The translations under genes and the position numbers were made by a program. DNA of 54,632 nt from an uncultured Chlorobiaceae bacterium (GTDB lineage Bacteria; Bacteroidota; Chlorobiia; Chlorobiales; Chlorobiaceae): contig CAIJGA010000023.1 in NCBI GenBank assembly GCA_903820085.1, positions 1-54,632 on the forward strand, written 5' to 3'. The notes below the pieces were generated by a model, which searched no databases, was not told where the DNA came from, and saw only the letters and a program-made list of their open reading frames with translations. Each line of letters begins with the position of its first letter. Position 1 is the stretch's first letter. Positions 1 through 7,894 of the stretch are shown here, piece by piece.

Positions 1-201
1 ATGGCAACAGGTATGGCCAAAGGCGTTGAAAAGGGCAGGGTAGAAGGTCAATCCCGTCTGCTGAGAAGGCAGCTTGAACGTCGTTTTGGTGTTTTGCCTT
101 CATGGGCAACAGAGCAGTTAGCAAACGCTTCCGAAGAACAGTTAGAAGCGTGGGGTGAAGCCATCCTCACCGCTCCAACGCTCGAAGCGGTTTTTAACTG
201 A
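1..201 (+). CDS. C-terminal part of a DUF4351 / Rpn-type protein, cut by the window edge
   Basis: The 66 residues read as the DUF4351 tail found at the C-terminus of many Rpn-family (PD-(D/E)XK recombination-promoting nuclease/transposase-like) proteins. The signature runs from RRQLERRFG through a helix pair to APTLEAVF at the end. Such proteins are usually 250-330 residues, so the nuclease part should lie upstream of base 1. The ATG at base 1 is probably internal, preceded in the full protein by Gly/Glu-rich linker repeats like those still visible here (KGVEKGRVEGQ). The TGA stop at 199-201 overlaps the next reading frame. Family membership is recognised from sequence; whether the upstream part is intact cannot be seen. 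Confidence 0.75.
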   Translation: MATGMAKGVEKGRVEGQSRLLRRQLERRFGVLPSWATEQLANASEEQLEAWGEAILTAPTLEAVFN

Positions 202-383
202 CCAGCGCTAAACGCCAAGCCGCAAATCAGAAGAACGCCCACCGCTCAACAGGTTCCAAAACAGAGCAAGGCAAACGGCGATCCTCCCTTAACGCCATTC
301 GGCACGGTTTCACCCCGCCCGTCCGAACCTCCCTCTGGGCCTCCCTCATTCAACCAATCGAAACCCTGCTCAAGTCCGAATGA
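198..383 (+). pseudogene. short SAKRQAAN...STG...NAxRHG family protein, CTG start or remnant
   Basis: This frame encodes about 61 residues and is not covered by any ATG-started ORF. It contains KRQAANQKNAHRSTG, then GKRRSSLNAIRHGF. This matches the conserved opening of a widespread uncharacterised family (K-R-x-A-A-N-x-x-N-A-x-x-S-T-G ... G-K-x-x-S-x-x-N-A-x-x-H-G). A TAA stands at 195-197, so the only possible in-frame start near the conserved block is the CTG at 198-200. That codon overlaps the TGA stop of the DUF4351 gene in a CTGA arrangement like the usual ATGA coupling. Members are usually longer; here the protein ends 27 residues after the NAIRHG motif. It may be a coupled gene with a weak start or the decayed head of one. 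Confidence 0.5.
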
Positions 384-531
384 ATCATGCAACCCGAAGC
401 CCGAACCCTCGCCCTGAAAAATAATTATATTGCCAATAGAAAGTTATTATTATCTACCATAGAAGGCGAACTTTAGCTAACCGGCCACTTGAGAGTGGAA
501 TGAGCAAGGAAGCGTCGGGTGCTTTTTGTTG

Positions 532-1776
532 ATGCCACAAGAAAAACAGGTAACATTGAACAAACCATTCTCTTCTAAACGTAACGTCATCGTTATTGGT
601 GGCGGTATTCTCGGCCTGTCAACAGCCCTCAATATTCTTCAGTCACGACCTTCCGCCCGCTTGACCCTCATCGAAAAAGAGAGCATTCTTGCCCCGCACC
701 AGACCGGGCATAACAGTGGTGTCATACACTCGGGTCTCTATTACAAGCCGGGTTCTCTTAAAGCAATCAACTGCCGTGAAGGGTACCGGCAACTGCTCGA
801 TTTCTGCCGGGAGGAATCCATTCCTCATGAGATATGCGGCAAAATTGTTGTTGCAACGAGTAGGGAGGAAATCCCCGGGCTCTTGGAATTGCATCGCCGG
901 GGAGTTGCAAATGGCTTGCAGAATCTTCGATTTTTAAGTTCCGATGAAATCCTTGAAAGGGAACCTCACTGCAAAGGGATTCAAGGTCTCCTGGTACCAC
1001 AAGCCGGCATTGTGGACTACACGGTGGTAGCAAAAAAATATGCTGAAAAGCTCCTTGCCCTGGGTGGAGAAATTGTATTTGATGAAGAAGTGGTCAACCT
1101 TCGGCAAAATGGCAATCAGGTCGAGGTTATCGGCCACTCACGCACCTGGCAGGCTGATGCCGTCATTACCTGCGCCGGTCTTCAGTCTGATCGCCTTGCG
1201 CGCAAGACTGAACCAACCCTCCCGCTCCGCATTCTCCCGTTTCGCGGTGAATACTATCAGCTCAAGCCCTCTGCACCCAGGCTGGTCAATCACCTGATTT
1301 ACCCGGTACCCGATCCTGCCTTTCCCTTTCTCGGAGTCCACTTTACCCGGATGATTGGCAGCGGTGTTGAGTGCGGCCCCAACGCGGTTTTTGCCTTTGG
1401 TCGCGAAGCCTATAAAAAAACAGACTTCAATATGCAGGATACCTGGGAATCCCTCATTTGGCCCGGTTTTCGTAAAGTAGCCGCCAAACACTGGCGTACC
1501 GCAATAGGGGAGTACCACCGCTCATTCAGTAAGAGGGCTTTTGTTTTAGCATTGCAAAAACTTATTCCGGACGTAAAAGCAGAGCATCTTGAACCCGGCG
1601 GTGCCGGCATACGTGCACAGGCATGTGACCGCGAAGGCCGGCTTCTCGACGATTTTGACGTCAGAGTTGACAAAAACATTATCCATGTTTGCAACGCCCC
1701 ATCTCCAGCAGCCACCGCGTCCCTCTCCATCGGACGCATCATAGCGGGCAAGGTAATCGCGATGTTGCCAAAATAA
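532..1776 (+). CDS. lhgO: L-2-hydroxyglutarate oxidase
   Basis: This is an FAD-dependent oxidoreductase of the DAO fold that oxidises L-2-hydroxyglutarate to 2-oxoglutarate, feeding electrons to the membrane quinone pool. The N-terminal Rossmann motif VIVIGGGILGLS sits near residues 19-30. The family block QTGHNSGVIHSGLYY follows at about residue 60, and the C-terminal FAD-contacting stretch GGAGIRAQ lies near residue 360. About 414 residues is normal length. The frame also offers TTG at 526 and 529. I prefer ATG 532, although the AGGA at 507-510 is rather far from it. The gene stands alone between accessory remnants. It could be a related FAD-dependent 2-hydroxyacid oxidase, but the HNSGVIHSG block favours LhgO. 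Confidence 0.85.
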   Translation: MPQEKQVTLNKPFSSKRNVIVIGGGILGLSTALNILQSRPSARLTLIEKESILAPHQTGHNSGVIHSGLYYKPGSLKAINCREGYRQLLDFCREESIPHEICGKIVVATSREEIPGLLELHRRGVANGLQNLRFLSSDEILEREPHCKGIQGLLVPQAGIVDYTVVAKKYAEKLLALGGEIVFDEEVVNLRQNGNQVEVIGHSRTWQADAVITCAGLQSDRLARKTEPTLPLRILPFRGEYYQLKPSAPRLVNHLIYPVPDPAFPFLGVHFTRMIGSGVECGPNAVFAFGREAYKKTDFNMQDTWESLIWPGFRKVAAKHWRTAIGEYHRSFSKRAFVLALQKLIPDVKAEHLEPGGAGIRAQACDREGRLLDDFDVRVDKNIIHVCNAPSPAATASLSIGRIIAGKVIAMLPK

Positions 1777-1834
1777 TTCCCGCTTCCTCTTTTAGGGCGT
1801 GAACCCCAAACAAGAAAAAAATATTCTGTTTAAT

Positions 1835-2125
1835 CTAATGCGCCAAGGCCCTTGTGACAGCCTCCGGTTCATAGGCAATGACGGTTAAAAGAATCCGGGC
1901 AGCCCGATCAGGTTGACGGCGTTTTTGTTCCCAATCCTGCACCGCCCTGACGTCAAACCCGAACCGCAAAGAAAATTCCGGTTGAGTCAACCCCAAACCG
2001 TTGCGGATAGACTTAACGTCGATCTCCTCAGGAACATTGACGGTAAAGCCATCAGAAATTTCACCGCGAGCATAGGCCAGTGCCTGGTTTGCGGACTTGA
2101 TAAGTTTATTTCCTGCTTTGGACAT
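1835..2125 (-). CDS. HTH (Xre-type) antitoxin of a toxin-antitoxin pair
   Basis: The 96-residue protein carries a helix-turn-helix around residues 39-80 ([14 protein letters not shown], then [15 protein letters not shown]), as in HigA/MqsA-type antitoxins that bind their own promoter. A longer start at 2158 is possible. The ATG at 2125 is preceded by AGAAAGGAGTTAAAGACT, a good ribosome-binding site, so this start is preferred. The gene begins inside the 3' end of the upstream toxin frame with a 20-base overlap, the usual toxin-first layout. Because the toxin frame is interrupted, the antitoxin may now act only as a free DNA-binding protein. Confidence 0.75.
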   Translation of the reverse strand: MSKAGNKLIKSANQALAYARGEISDGFTVNVPEEIDVKSIRNGLGLTQPEFSLRFGFDVRAVQDWEQKRRQPDRAARILLTVIAYEPEAVTRALAH

Positions 2126-2471
2126 AGTCTTTAACTCCTTTCTTGTAAACATCAGCAAGCGATCCTAAAATTTGCTTCAGTTCATTTCTTTCAGCTTGAG
2201 ATAAATTTGCTCTTTCGCCTTTTGAAAATATAGACAACAGAAACACGGGAATATCTTCTCAGGCATAAAAAGTCACAACCCTGTACCCACCGCTTTTTCC
2301 TTTGCCCCTACCAGCGAATCGAATTTTTCTCGCACCGCCCGTACCTTTCATTTCAACTCCGGCATCAGGGGTTTGCGCGATACAATCGACAATTGATCGA
2401 CGCTCATCTGCAGTTAACCCGAGAGCTTTTGCATCGACAAGGTAATCCGGCGTTTCAATAACAACATGCAT
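2106..2471 (-). pseudogene. RelE/HigB-like toxin with an in-frame TGA
   Basis: Starting at ATG 2471 ([15 protein letters not shown]), the frame reads like a RelE/HigB-type mRNA interferase: [20 protein letters not shown] and then [12 protein letters not shown] at 2261-2259 interrupts it. Reading straight on in the same frame gives [19 protein letters not shown] and then [12 protein letters not shown] up to a TAA at 2108-2106. That is the expected second half of the toxin, ending inside the antitoxin start. One base change at a codon where related toxins often have Gly (GGA) or another residue would restore about 121 codons. This indicates a nonsense mutation. No selenocysteine signal was seen. 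Confidence 0.75.
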
Positions 2472-2663
2472 AATGCTAAGGTACGGCATTGCCGTATATA
2501 ATACAAGGGGTAGTTCGCTGAATCTGGAATACATGGCGGGGAGGGTGGGTACTTGTGATACCTGCCGGTTACATGAACAAGACAGAGGCCAACATCTTCT
2601 CGAACTCAACAAACTCCTCGCCGCCATCAAAAAAAGCACAGGCCAATAACCAGGGGCCCCGCC

Positions 2664-2759
2664 TCACTGCACCCGTCGGAGAATCCGCAGCACCTCCTCC
2701 TCCTCAAGCGGGCACCCTGACTCATTGTTCAGCTCCCGCAACAATCGCTCAAGCTCCAT
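2664..2759 (-). CDS. possible 31-residue acidic small protein
   Basis: A short frame starts at ATG 2759, preceded by GAGG at a suitable distance (GAGGGCGTTATG), and ends at a TGA at 2664-2666. The product is charged and helical-looking (MELERLLRELNN, then CPLEEEEVLRILRRVQ). Its amphipathic Leu/Glu/Arg pattern is unlike random translation. I do not recognise a family. It may be the last piece of a decayed gene, since the surrounding 500 bases hold only remnants. Confidence 0.3.
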   Translation of the reverse strand: MELERLLRELNNESGCPLEEEEVLRILRRVQ

Positions 2760-3101
2760 AACGCCCTCATCCAGCAGGCAAGCTACGCACGTAGTTTACG
2801 AAATTCTTATAGGTTACTATAGAATAACGCTTTGCTCGAATTTTTAAATGTTCTAAAATAGGGTTTCGAAGCTTGGAATATTTGGAAGAAACTGATTGGT
2901 GTTAACTTGCCAAGAAGAGGAAGAACTCTCTGAGAAAAACCTAAAAAAACACTCGTTTCACGATTGTGTTTTTCATATATTTTCAACCTCATTCTCAAGA
3001 TGAAAATCCGATGATTTTCTGTGAAAAACATCACTGGGATAGTAAAGAGGATGATTTACAAGAAAGTCAAATACCACTAACTTATTGTAAAATAAACACT
3101 T
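2760..3101. other. AT-rich gap before tRNA-Ser, no convincing gene
   Basis: This stretch is markedly AT-rich compared with neighbouring genes. A 75-codon minus-strand frame (2807-3034) is open, but it has no recognisable domain, no good ribosome-binding site and many Phe/Lys/Ser codons expected from AT-rich noncoding DNA. I see no repeat or RNA signature. It probably contains the tRNA-Ser promoter near its right end. Confidence 0.4.
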
Positions 3102-3191
<90 letters not shown>

Positions 3192-3223
3192 AGTGACAGT
3201 CCAGCATCATCTGATAATGTCCG

Positions 3224-3257
3224 AAAAGCCCTGTAAAATCAGGGCTTTTTTTGTTTT
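3224..3257 (+). terminator. intrinsic terminator after tRNA-Ser
   Basis: A 10-bp perfect stem AAAAGCCCTG / CAGGGCTTTT with a TAAAAT loop is followed by a T-rich run. It lies 33 bases after the tRNA end and would stop the tRNA transcript. Confidence 0.85.
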
Positions 3258-3742
3258 TCGGTCTACTCCTGTGGGCCTTCAGCCATTTTACGGCGGAGCT
3301 TAACTTGTTTTGCCTCAGCTGGAAATGGAGGGATAGATGGTACTGCGTAGCAGCTCGGAGGTGGGGGAGGGATGGTCATTGCGAGGGTTAAATGGTGGGC
3401 TTTGCAGAGGCAACCGCCTTGCCAGAAACGGCTTGATTAAAGACAGAAAACTGAATCAGATACTTTTTTACTTAGGGTATTATTTTTCGGCATAAAGCAA
3501 TTATACGCAGTTTTATAACATAATAGCGCTTTTATTGACTATATATTAACATTAATACAATGATATGTTTTGGATAATTTACTGCAAGGCAGGATTGCAA
3601 GTTCGGTCTTGTTCAGATTATTCGCAGGCAAAGAGTTTTGTCCTACCCTAAGGTACTGAGTATAGAAAATCCCCCTTTTTTCGTTTTAAATTTTTATGGG
3701 AGATTGTCTCGGCCTCCATGGCAACCTTATTGGAAAAAAATA
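3258..3742. other. intergenic gap upstream of the sigma-like gene
   Basis: No gene is supported here. A stretch near 3373-3425 (GTCATTGCGAGG and a GC-rich tail) resembles a worn copy of the dispersed TCATTGCGAGG-type intergenic repeats seen in many genomes. Bases 3460-3600 are very AT-rich and probably hold the promoter of the downstream gene. An in-frame TTG at 3638 extends the sigma-like frame upstream, but that extension (rich in Pro, Phe and Trp) looks noncoding. Confidence 0.35.
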
Positions 3743-4168
3743 ATGTTTACAGCAAAAAGAACACCTATAGACTTGATGGATGATATTTACAGCCTTGCAT
3801 ATTGGTTGACTGGTTCTGAATTTGAGGCTACTGAACTCGTCAACAATACCTATCTGAATGTTGACAATGAAAGCTCCGACACAGAGGTATTCAAGGCGTT
3901 CAGACTCTGTTACTTTGAAAGCACATCAAGTGAGGACGGATTTGGTTCGCCCGAAACTTCGCGCATTTTAGAGCAAACTCTTGAACAGTCACTTATCAAA
4001 CACTCTGCTGATATACGGTTAACTGTTTTATTGTCAGCGATTTCAAGGCTCAAACATCAGGCTATATCACAAATAATCGGCAAGCCGCTTGATACGGTTA
4101 GAATATGGCTGTCCGAAGGGCGTAAGTCATTGGTAGAGGGCGTATTATTTAATTCCAAGATCAACTGA
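3743..4168 (+). CDS. divergent ECF-sigma-like protein
   Basis: From ATG 3743 the protein has 141 residues. Residues 10-40 resemble sigma region 2 (DDIYSLAYWLTGSEFEATEL). Residues 90-135 resemble sigma region 4 (LSAISRLKHQAISQIIG, then DTVRIWLSEGRKSL, with the helix-turn-helix pattern). The region 2.3-2.4/linker part between them is weakly conserved, and the protein is shorter than a typical ECF sigma (160-200 residues). A TTG start at 3638 would add 35 residues with no domain. The 3' end overlaps the convergent CphA-like gene by 8 bases. Sigma activity is inferred; it could be a degenerate regulator. Confidence 0.55.
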   Translation: MFTAKRTPIDLMDDIYSLAYWLTGSEFEATELVNNTYLNVDNESSDTEVFKAFRLCYFESTSSEDGFGSPETSRILEQTLEQSLIKHSADIRLTVLLSAISRLKHQAISQIIGKPLDTVRIWLSEGRKSLVEGVLFNSKIN

Positions 4169-6083
4169 CTTTGCCGTTTTTTAAAAAACGGTGAATGCGT
4201 TGAGCCGTTGTGGAGGGTTTTGAGGGATAGCATGTAATCTGGGGGAGGTAATCCGGTGAATCGAATCCCCGAGAAAATGAAGTCTGAAAGCGGTTATTTT
4301 TTTGACTATTTTCGAATTCATTCCAGCTTGAAAACCTTTCTACGGTATAGCTTTGTTTCATCAGCACTTGTAGCCATTCGTCTGGCCATTCTGATTCGGC
4401 GCAGCATAGGGTTATATGATTGACCTTGTCAACAGGCATGCCATGAAGGACGATATCCTCAGCAGTACAGGCCACACAGATGTGATGAACAACCTTGTTG
4501 CGAAGCAGGGCTTGAACGGTTGCCCATGGCTCGGATTGTATTACTCGTAACGGCATACTGTCGACAGCTGCTTTCTCGTTACACGCCCATCCAAAACCTT
4601 TAGTGCGGGTCTGTTTATTAAGCCAGATTTCAGCATTCTGTATGTCGGCTTGTTGTGTGACGATGAGCTGAAAAGGGATGCGGGCAGGTATTGGTCCAAG
4701 AATTGCTGATGCAATATGTAACGGATCCTGACCGCCAACAATCATGACGTCGAGGCCGGGAGTTGCATTTGCTTCAATAAGGGCGCCACTATCCTGCCAT
4801 GACTGTTCAATATCTGCTGTAATGTAGTCGAGCCCTAATGCAGCCATTCCCATTGTTTTTGCAATTGTTTCCGCCATCTGTTTGACATGGGGATGCAGCC
4901 GTTCCGTGACGTCCAGGCAAAGTCCGCCGGTAGACAGGTTGGCATTGGATCGCAGCGTAATTTCTCTGTCTGGTTCAAGAACCGTATCAAGATTAACGTT
5001 TTGCTTTGCCAAATGCTGCTTGAGGACGTTATCTGATTCGATTCGAGACAAATAACCGCTTTTCAACAGGTTATCTGAGCGGTGGCTATTGACGAGTTCG
5101 AGAAGTTGAGCAATGGTGCTCCTGCCATCCCCGATTACCGTTGAGGGCTTACGACGAATGGCCGCGGTAAGTTTTCCGTCGATAACCATCAGGCGATGAT
5201 CGGTTCCCGGTACAAATTTTTCGACCATGATGGAGTCGCTGGTGTAACGTCTTGCGTAGGAAAAGGCTGTTTCCAGTGCCGATAGGCTCTCTATTTCGGC
5301 AGTTACCCCTTTGCCGCAACCGGAAAAGAGGGGTTTGACAACACAAGGCCATCCAATCGCTTCGGCTGTTTTGGGCAGCTCGCTGATATTGTTGACAAGC
5401 AGATATTGGGGTGTTGGAAACCCGAGTGCGGCAAAGAGGGCTTTTCCCAATATTTTTGAGTGCTGCAACTGATAGCCTATATGGCCGTCGGCGTTCGACA
5501 TTGATTCAAAAAAGATCCGGGAGCGGTTGCCCCAGCCATACTGCCAATACTTGCTGCCTGCAATGAACGGAAGGACGGGGATGTTTTGCGCACGCGCGGC
5601 CACCATCAGGATTCTGGCCTGATAGTCCGGGTGATGCCTGCGACAAAGCTGCCACAGCGAAGCCAACGCGGCATCAACGCTCCGGCGGTCATAGGTGTGG
5701 GATTGTCCGGCATCGATTACTACCTTCAGAGCCATTTCAAGGGCGGAGAGGCTGACTTTTGGATGGTGAAACCCGAGCCATAGGCGGGCGCCTTCCGGTG
5801 TTGCCTTGGCACCGGCAACATGGAGAAAACCTCTGACTTCATTGAGCGTTCCCAGTGTCCACTGTACGGCGGTCTGGGCCACCATTTCAGCAACCGATTG
5901 CGGTTGTGATGGTTCTGCACCACACCATTCAGGGAAATCGGCATGCAGCCGGAGGCAACCTTGTTTCAGTATTGTTTTGACCTCAGAGGTGTTTCGGGGT
6001 AGAGTGATGGTTGCAACCACGACGGGCATTGCTGCATAAGGGTTGGCGCCGTAAAAAGTGGCTTCGTGTTTAATGCTGATCAT
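4161..6083 (-). CDS. cyanophycin synthetase-family ATP-grasp enzyme with a degenerate Mur-ligase domain
   Basis: Residues 1-200 match the N-terminal domain of cyanophycin synthetase (CphA). Residues about 205-470 form its ATP-grasp domain: VVKPLFSGCGKGV 248-260, MVEKFVPGTDHR 286-297, RRKPSTVIGDG 310-320, ANLSTGGLCLDVT 381-393 and ALIEANATPGLD 434-445. In CphA a Mur-ligase domain with a GTNGKTT P-loop follows. Here the aligned position (about 475-482) reads TQQADIQN, so the ATP site is lost, and the rest is a shortened remnant ending at residue 640. CphA has about 870-900 residues. The domain loss resembles cyanobacterial CphA2, which polymerises beta-Asp-Arg dipeptides with the ATP-grasp site alone. 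The substrate here is unknown, and no cyanophycinase gene is in the window. The ATG at 6083 has only a weak ribosome-binding site. Confidence 0.8.
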   Translation of the reverse strand: MISIKHEATFYGANPYAAMPVVVATITLPRNTSEVKTILKQGCLRLHADFPEWCGAEPSQPQSVAEMVAQTAVQWTLGTLNEVRGFLHVAGAKATPEGARLWLGFHHPKVSLSALEMALKVVIDAGQSHTYDRRSVDAALASLWQLCRRHHPDYQARILMVAARAQNIPVLPFIAGSKYWQYGWGNRSRIFFESMSNADGHIGYQLQHSKILGKALFAALGFPTPQYLLVNNISELPKTAEAIGWPCVVKPLFSGCGKGVTAEIESLSALETAFSYARRYTSDSIMVEKFVPGTDHRLMVIDGKLTAAIRRKPSTVIGDGRSTIAQLLELVNSHRSDNLLKSGYLSRIESDNVLKQHLAKQNVNLDTVLEPDREITLRSNANLSTGGLCLDVTERLHPHVKQMAETIAKTMGMAALGLDYITADIEQSWQDSGALIEANATPGLDVMIVGGQDPLHIASAILGPIPARIPFQLIVTQQADIQNAEIWLNKQTRTKGFGWACNEKAAVDSMPLRVIQSEPWATVQALLRNKVVHHICVACTAEDIVLHGMPVDKVNHITLCCAESEWPDEWLQVLMKQSYTVERFSSWNEFENSQKNNRFQTSFSRGFDSPDYLPQITCYPSKPSTTAQRIHRFLKNGKVS

Positions 6084-6218
6084 GGAGCGATATTTCTCTT
6101 AATAACAGGTATTCCCGAACAATAGAGCGGTTATAGAACAAAAGTGACTCTTAATTGAGTATAGCAAAAATCCGGGTGCAGGGGATGGGGGTTTTCTCTT
6201 TTGAGGTAAAAAAGAAAA

Positions 6219-6251
6219 ACAAAAAGCCTCTTTCCGGGAGAAAAGAGGCTT
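6219..6251 (-). terminator. intrinsic terminator after tRNA-Gly
   Basis: On the minus strand, AAGCCTCTTT pairs with AAAGAGGCTT around an 8-base loop and is followed by TTTTTG. It lies 20 bases beyond the 3' end of the tRNA-Gly gene. Confidence 0.85.
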
Positions 6252-6269
6252 GCAATGCTTGTCATTTTT

Positions 6270-6343
<74 letters not shown>

Positions 6344-6492
6344 TTAATGAGTGACAAATATAAAGATATTTTTTTTCTGTGCAACTTCTTGATGCGTTTT
6401 TCTGTCAACTTTTTCCATAAAGCAGGAGGATTCGTTGACGATGGAGGCGTTATTGATGCAGGCAAGGGAGTTGCAAACTGGCGTTGTAAAAT

Positions 6493-6536
6493 CAAGAGCC
6501 GCCAATTCCTCTCTGAACAGGGAACAGCGGCTCTTG
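6493..6536 (-). terminator. inverted repeat, probable terminator of the Cyc2-like gene
   Basis: CAAGAGCCGC and GCGGCTCTTG form a perfect 10-bp dyad around a 24-base loop, 75 bases past the stop of the cytochrome-porin gene. On the minus strand ATTTTA follows, so a weak T run is present. The loop is long for an intrinsic terminator. Confidence 0.5.
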
Positions 6537-6610
6537 ACAAGACAGGTTAATACCATTCACTCTACAAGCCTGACATAAAGCAGTCATGACCGGTTAACGG
6601 AGAGTTTTCT

Positions 6611-7894
6611 TCAGAATGCGCTATACATGACAAGGGTGGTATGCTGGTTTCCCTCTTCTGAAAGTGACGCATCATAGGAATAGAAGCTTTGGTTGAGCTG
6701 GAAAGCAACATTTTTAACAGGACTGTACGTTACTGCCAACGTTATTGCATTTTCAGCATCACTTCCGCCGGCTCCACTATGGGCATTTCTGTAAGCCGCA
6801 CCGAGTGCAAGTTTTGACGGGATAATCCCCAGATCGGCGGCCACTGTCCATGCTGTTTTATTCGCAACAAAACTGTCATTAAAAATATTTGGTTGTCCGC
6901 CAGTTGACGTCTTTGCTGCGTTACCGTACGTGAGATAGACCCCGAGAGGATATTTTCCGGCTTTTCCCTGTGCCTGTGCATCTAATGCCCATGCATCAGC
7001 ATGAGTATTATCAGGCTCAGCAGGATGGCTTGTCTTTGAGTTGCCTTTCCAAAGCTGGAACCCGGCTGCAAGGTCAAAATTTCCAACTTTTTCCGGAGTA
7101 ACCACACCCCTGACATAGCTGAGGAATTGATTTGGTGAAAATGTATTATTATCGTTTAAGGGATATTTGGGAATAAACGGGGTAAAGCTGAGATAGCCCA
7201 TTTTGCTGTAGGCAACCAGTGCAACACCCGTGGTGCCTTGCCCTTCTGAAGATAAAGCGGTTCCAAGGTATTGCTGTGCAGAGGTCTCTTCTGCATGTTC
7301 AAAAGCACGACTGAACTCTATCGCACCGGTGTTCAGCAGTTCAAAACCATAGGCAGGTCCTTCAGAATCGGTAATAAACGGAATCACGCTGAAGGTAAGA
7401 TCATCGGTTGCAGGAAAAACAAAGGGCATTTTGAATCCTGCCAGATTGACCTTTCCTGCTAAATTTATCTCAGCTTGAAAGCCGATGTTTTTTGCGACTC
7501 TGCCGGCAACATAAAGAATGGCTTCATCAGGGGCTTGAAATTGTCCGGCGTTCTGTTGACTTATGTCACGCTCCTCTGGTGTAGCATCGGTTGTTGCTGA
7601 GCCATTTCTCTTTTGATACTTGAATTTGGAGACAAATGCCGCATTGAGCGATGCTGGAATCGAGAGGTTCGAATCTTCAACGGTTCCCTGTTTTCCTCCA
7701 ACTAATGTGTACCCGTTCGCCTTGAATGAGCGGCCAAAAGGATTAAGAAGCGGAAATCTCTGAAAATGGCACATTGTGCATGAAAATCCTGTCTGCCTTG
7801 CGTACGCTGGCAATGCTGTTGCTTCCTGCTGGAAAGAGGTGGTCAGAAAAGCAAGAGAACATGCTCCAGCGAGCATGATTTTTTTGATTGGCAT
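6611..7894 (-). CDS. Cyc2-like outer-membrane cytochrome-porin
   Basis: The 427-residue protein opens with a signal peptide ending ...QQEATA, then LPAYARQTGFSCTMCHFQRF. The single haem c motif CTMCH is at residues 39-43, followed by GRSFKANGYTLVG. This order (A-x-P-x-x-A-R-Q-T-G, CxxCH, GRxFKxxGY) is the signature of Cyc2, a fusion of a small cytochrome to a 16-strand porin that takes electrons from Fe(II) at the cell surface. The rest alternates short beta segments and ends in the aromatic residue Phe, as outer-membrane barrels do. Cyc2 homologues are known in photoferrotrophic Chlorobium. Related cytochrome-porins exist without proven iron oxidation, so the substrate is inferred. AGGAAGT precedes the ATG at a good distance. 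The gene is monocistronic. Confidence 0.8.
   Translation of the reverse strand: MPIKKIMLAGACSLAFLTTSFQQEATALPAYARQTGFSCTMCHFQRFPLLNPFGRSFKANGYTLVGGKQGTVEDSNLSIPASLNAAFVSKFKYQKRNGSATTDATPEERDISQQNAGQFQAPDEAILYVAGRVAKNIGFQAEINLAGKVNLAGFKMPFVFPATDDLTFSVIPFITDSEGPAYGFELLNTGAIEFSRAFEHAEETSAQQYLGTALSSEGQGTTGVALVAYSKMGYLSFTPFIPKYPLNDNNTFSPNQFLSYVRGVVTPEKVGNFDLAAGFQLWKGNSKTSHPAEPDNTHADAWALDAQAQGKAGKYPLGVYLTYGNAAKTSTGGQPNIFNDSFVANKTAWTVAADLGIIPSKLALGAAYRNAHSGAGGSDAENAITLAVTYSPVKNVAFQLNQSFYSYDASLSEEGNQHTTLVMYSAF

Noticed and set aside
2259-2261. TGA read as selenocysteine or as Trp by code change
   Set aside because: No SECIS-like hairpin follows, and other genes here use TGA as stop (for example 199-201 and the ATGA junctions).
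2807-3034. 75-codon minus-strand frame before tRNA-Ser
   Set aside because: The composition is that expected of AT-rich noncoding DNA, and there is no ribosome-binding site or family.
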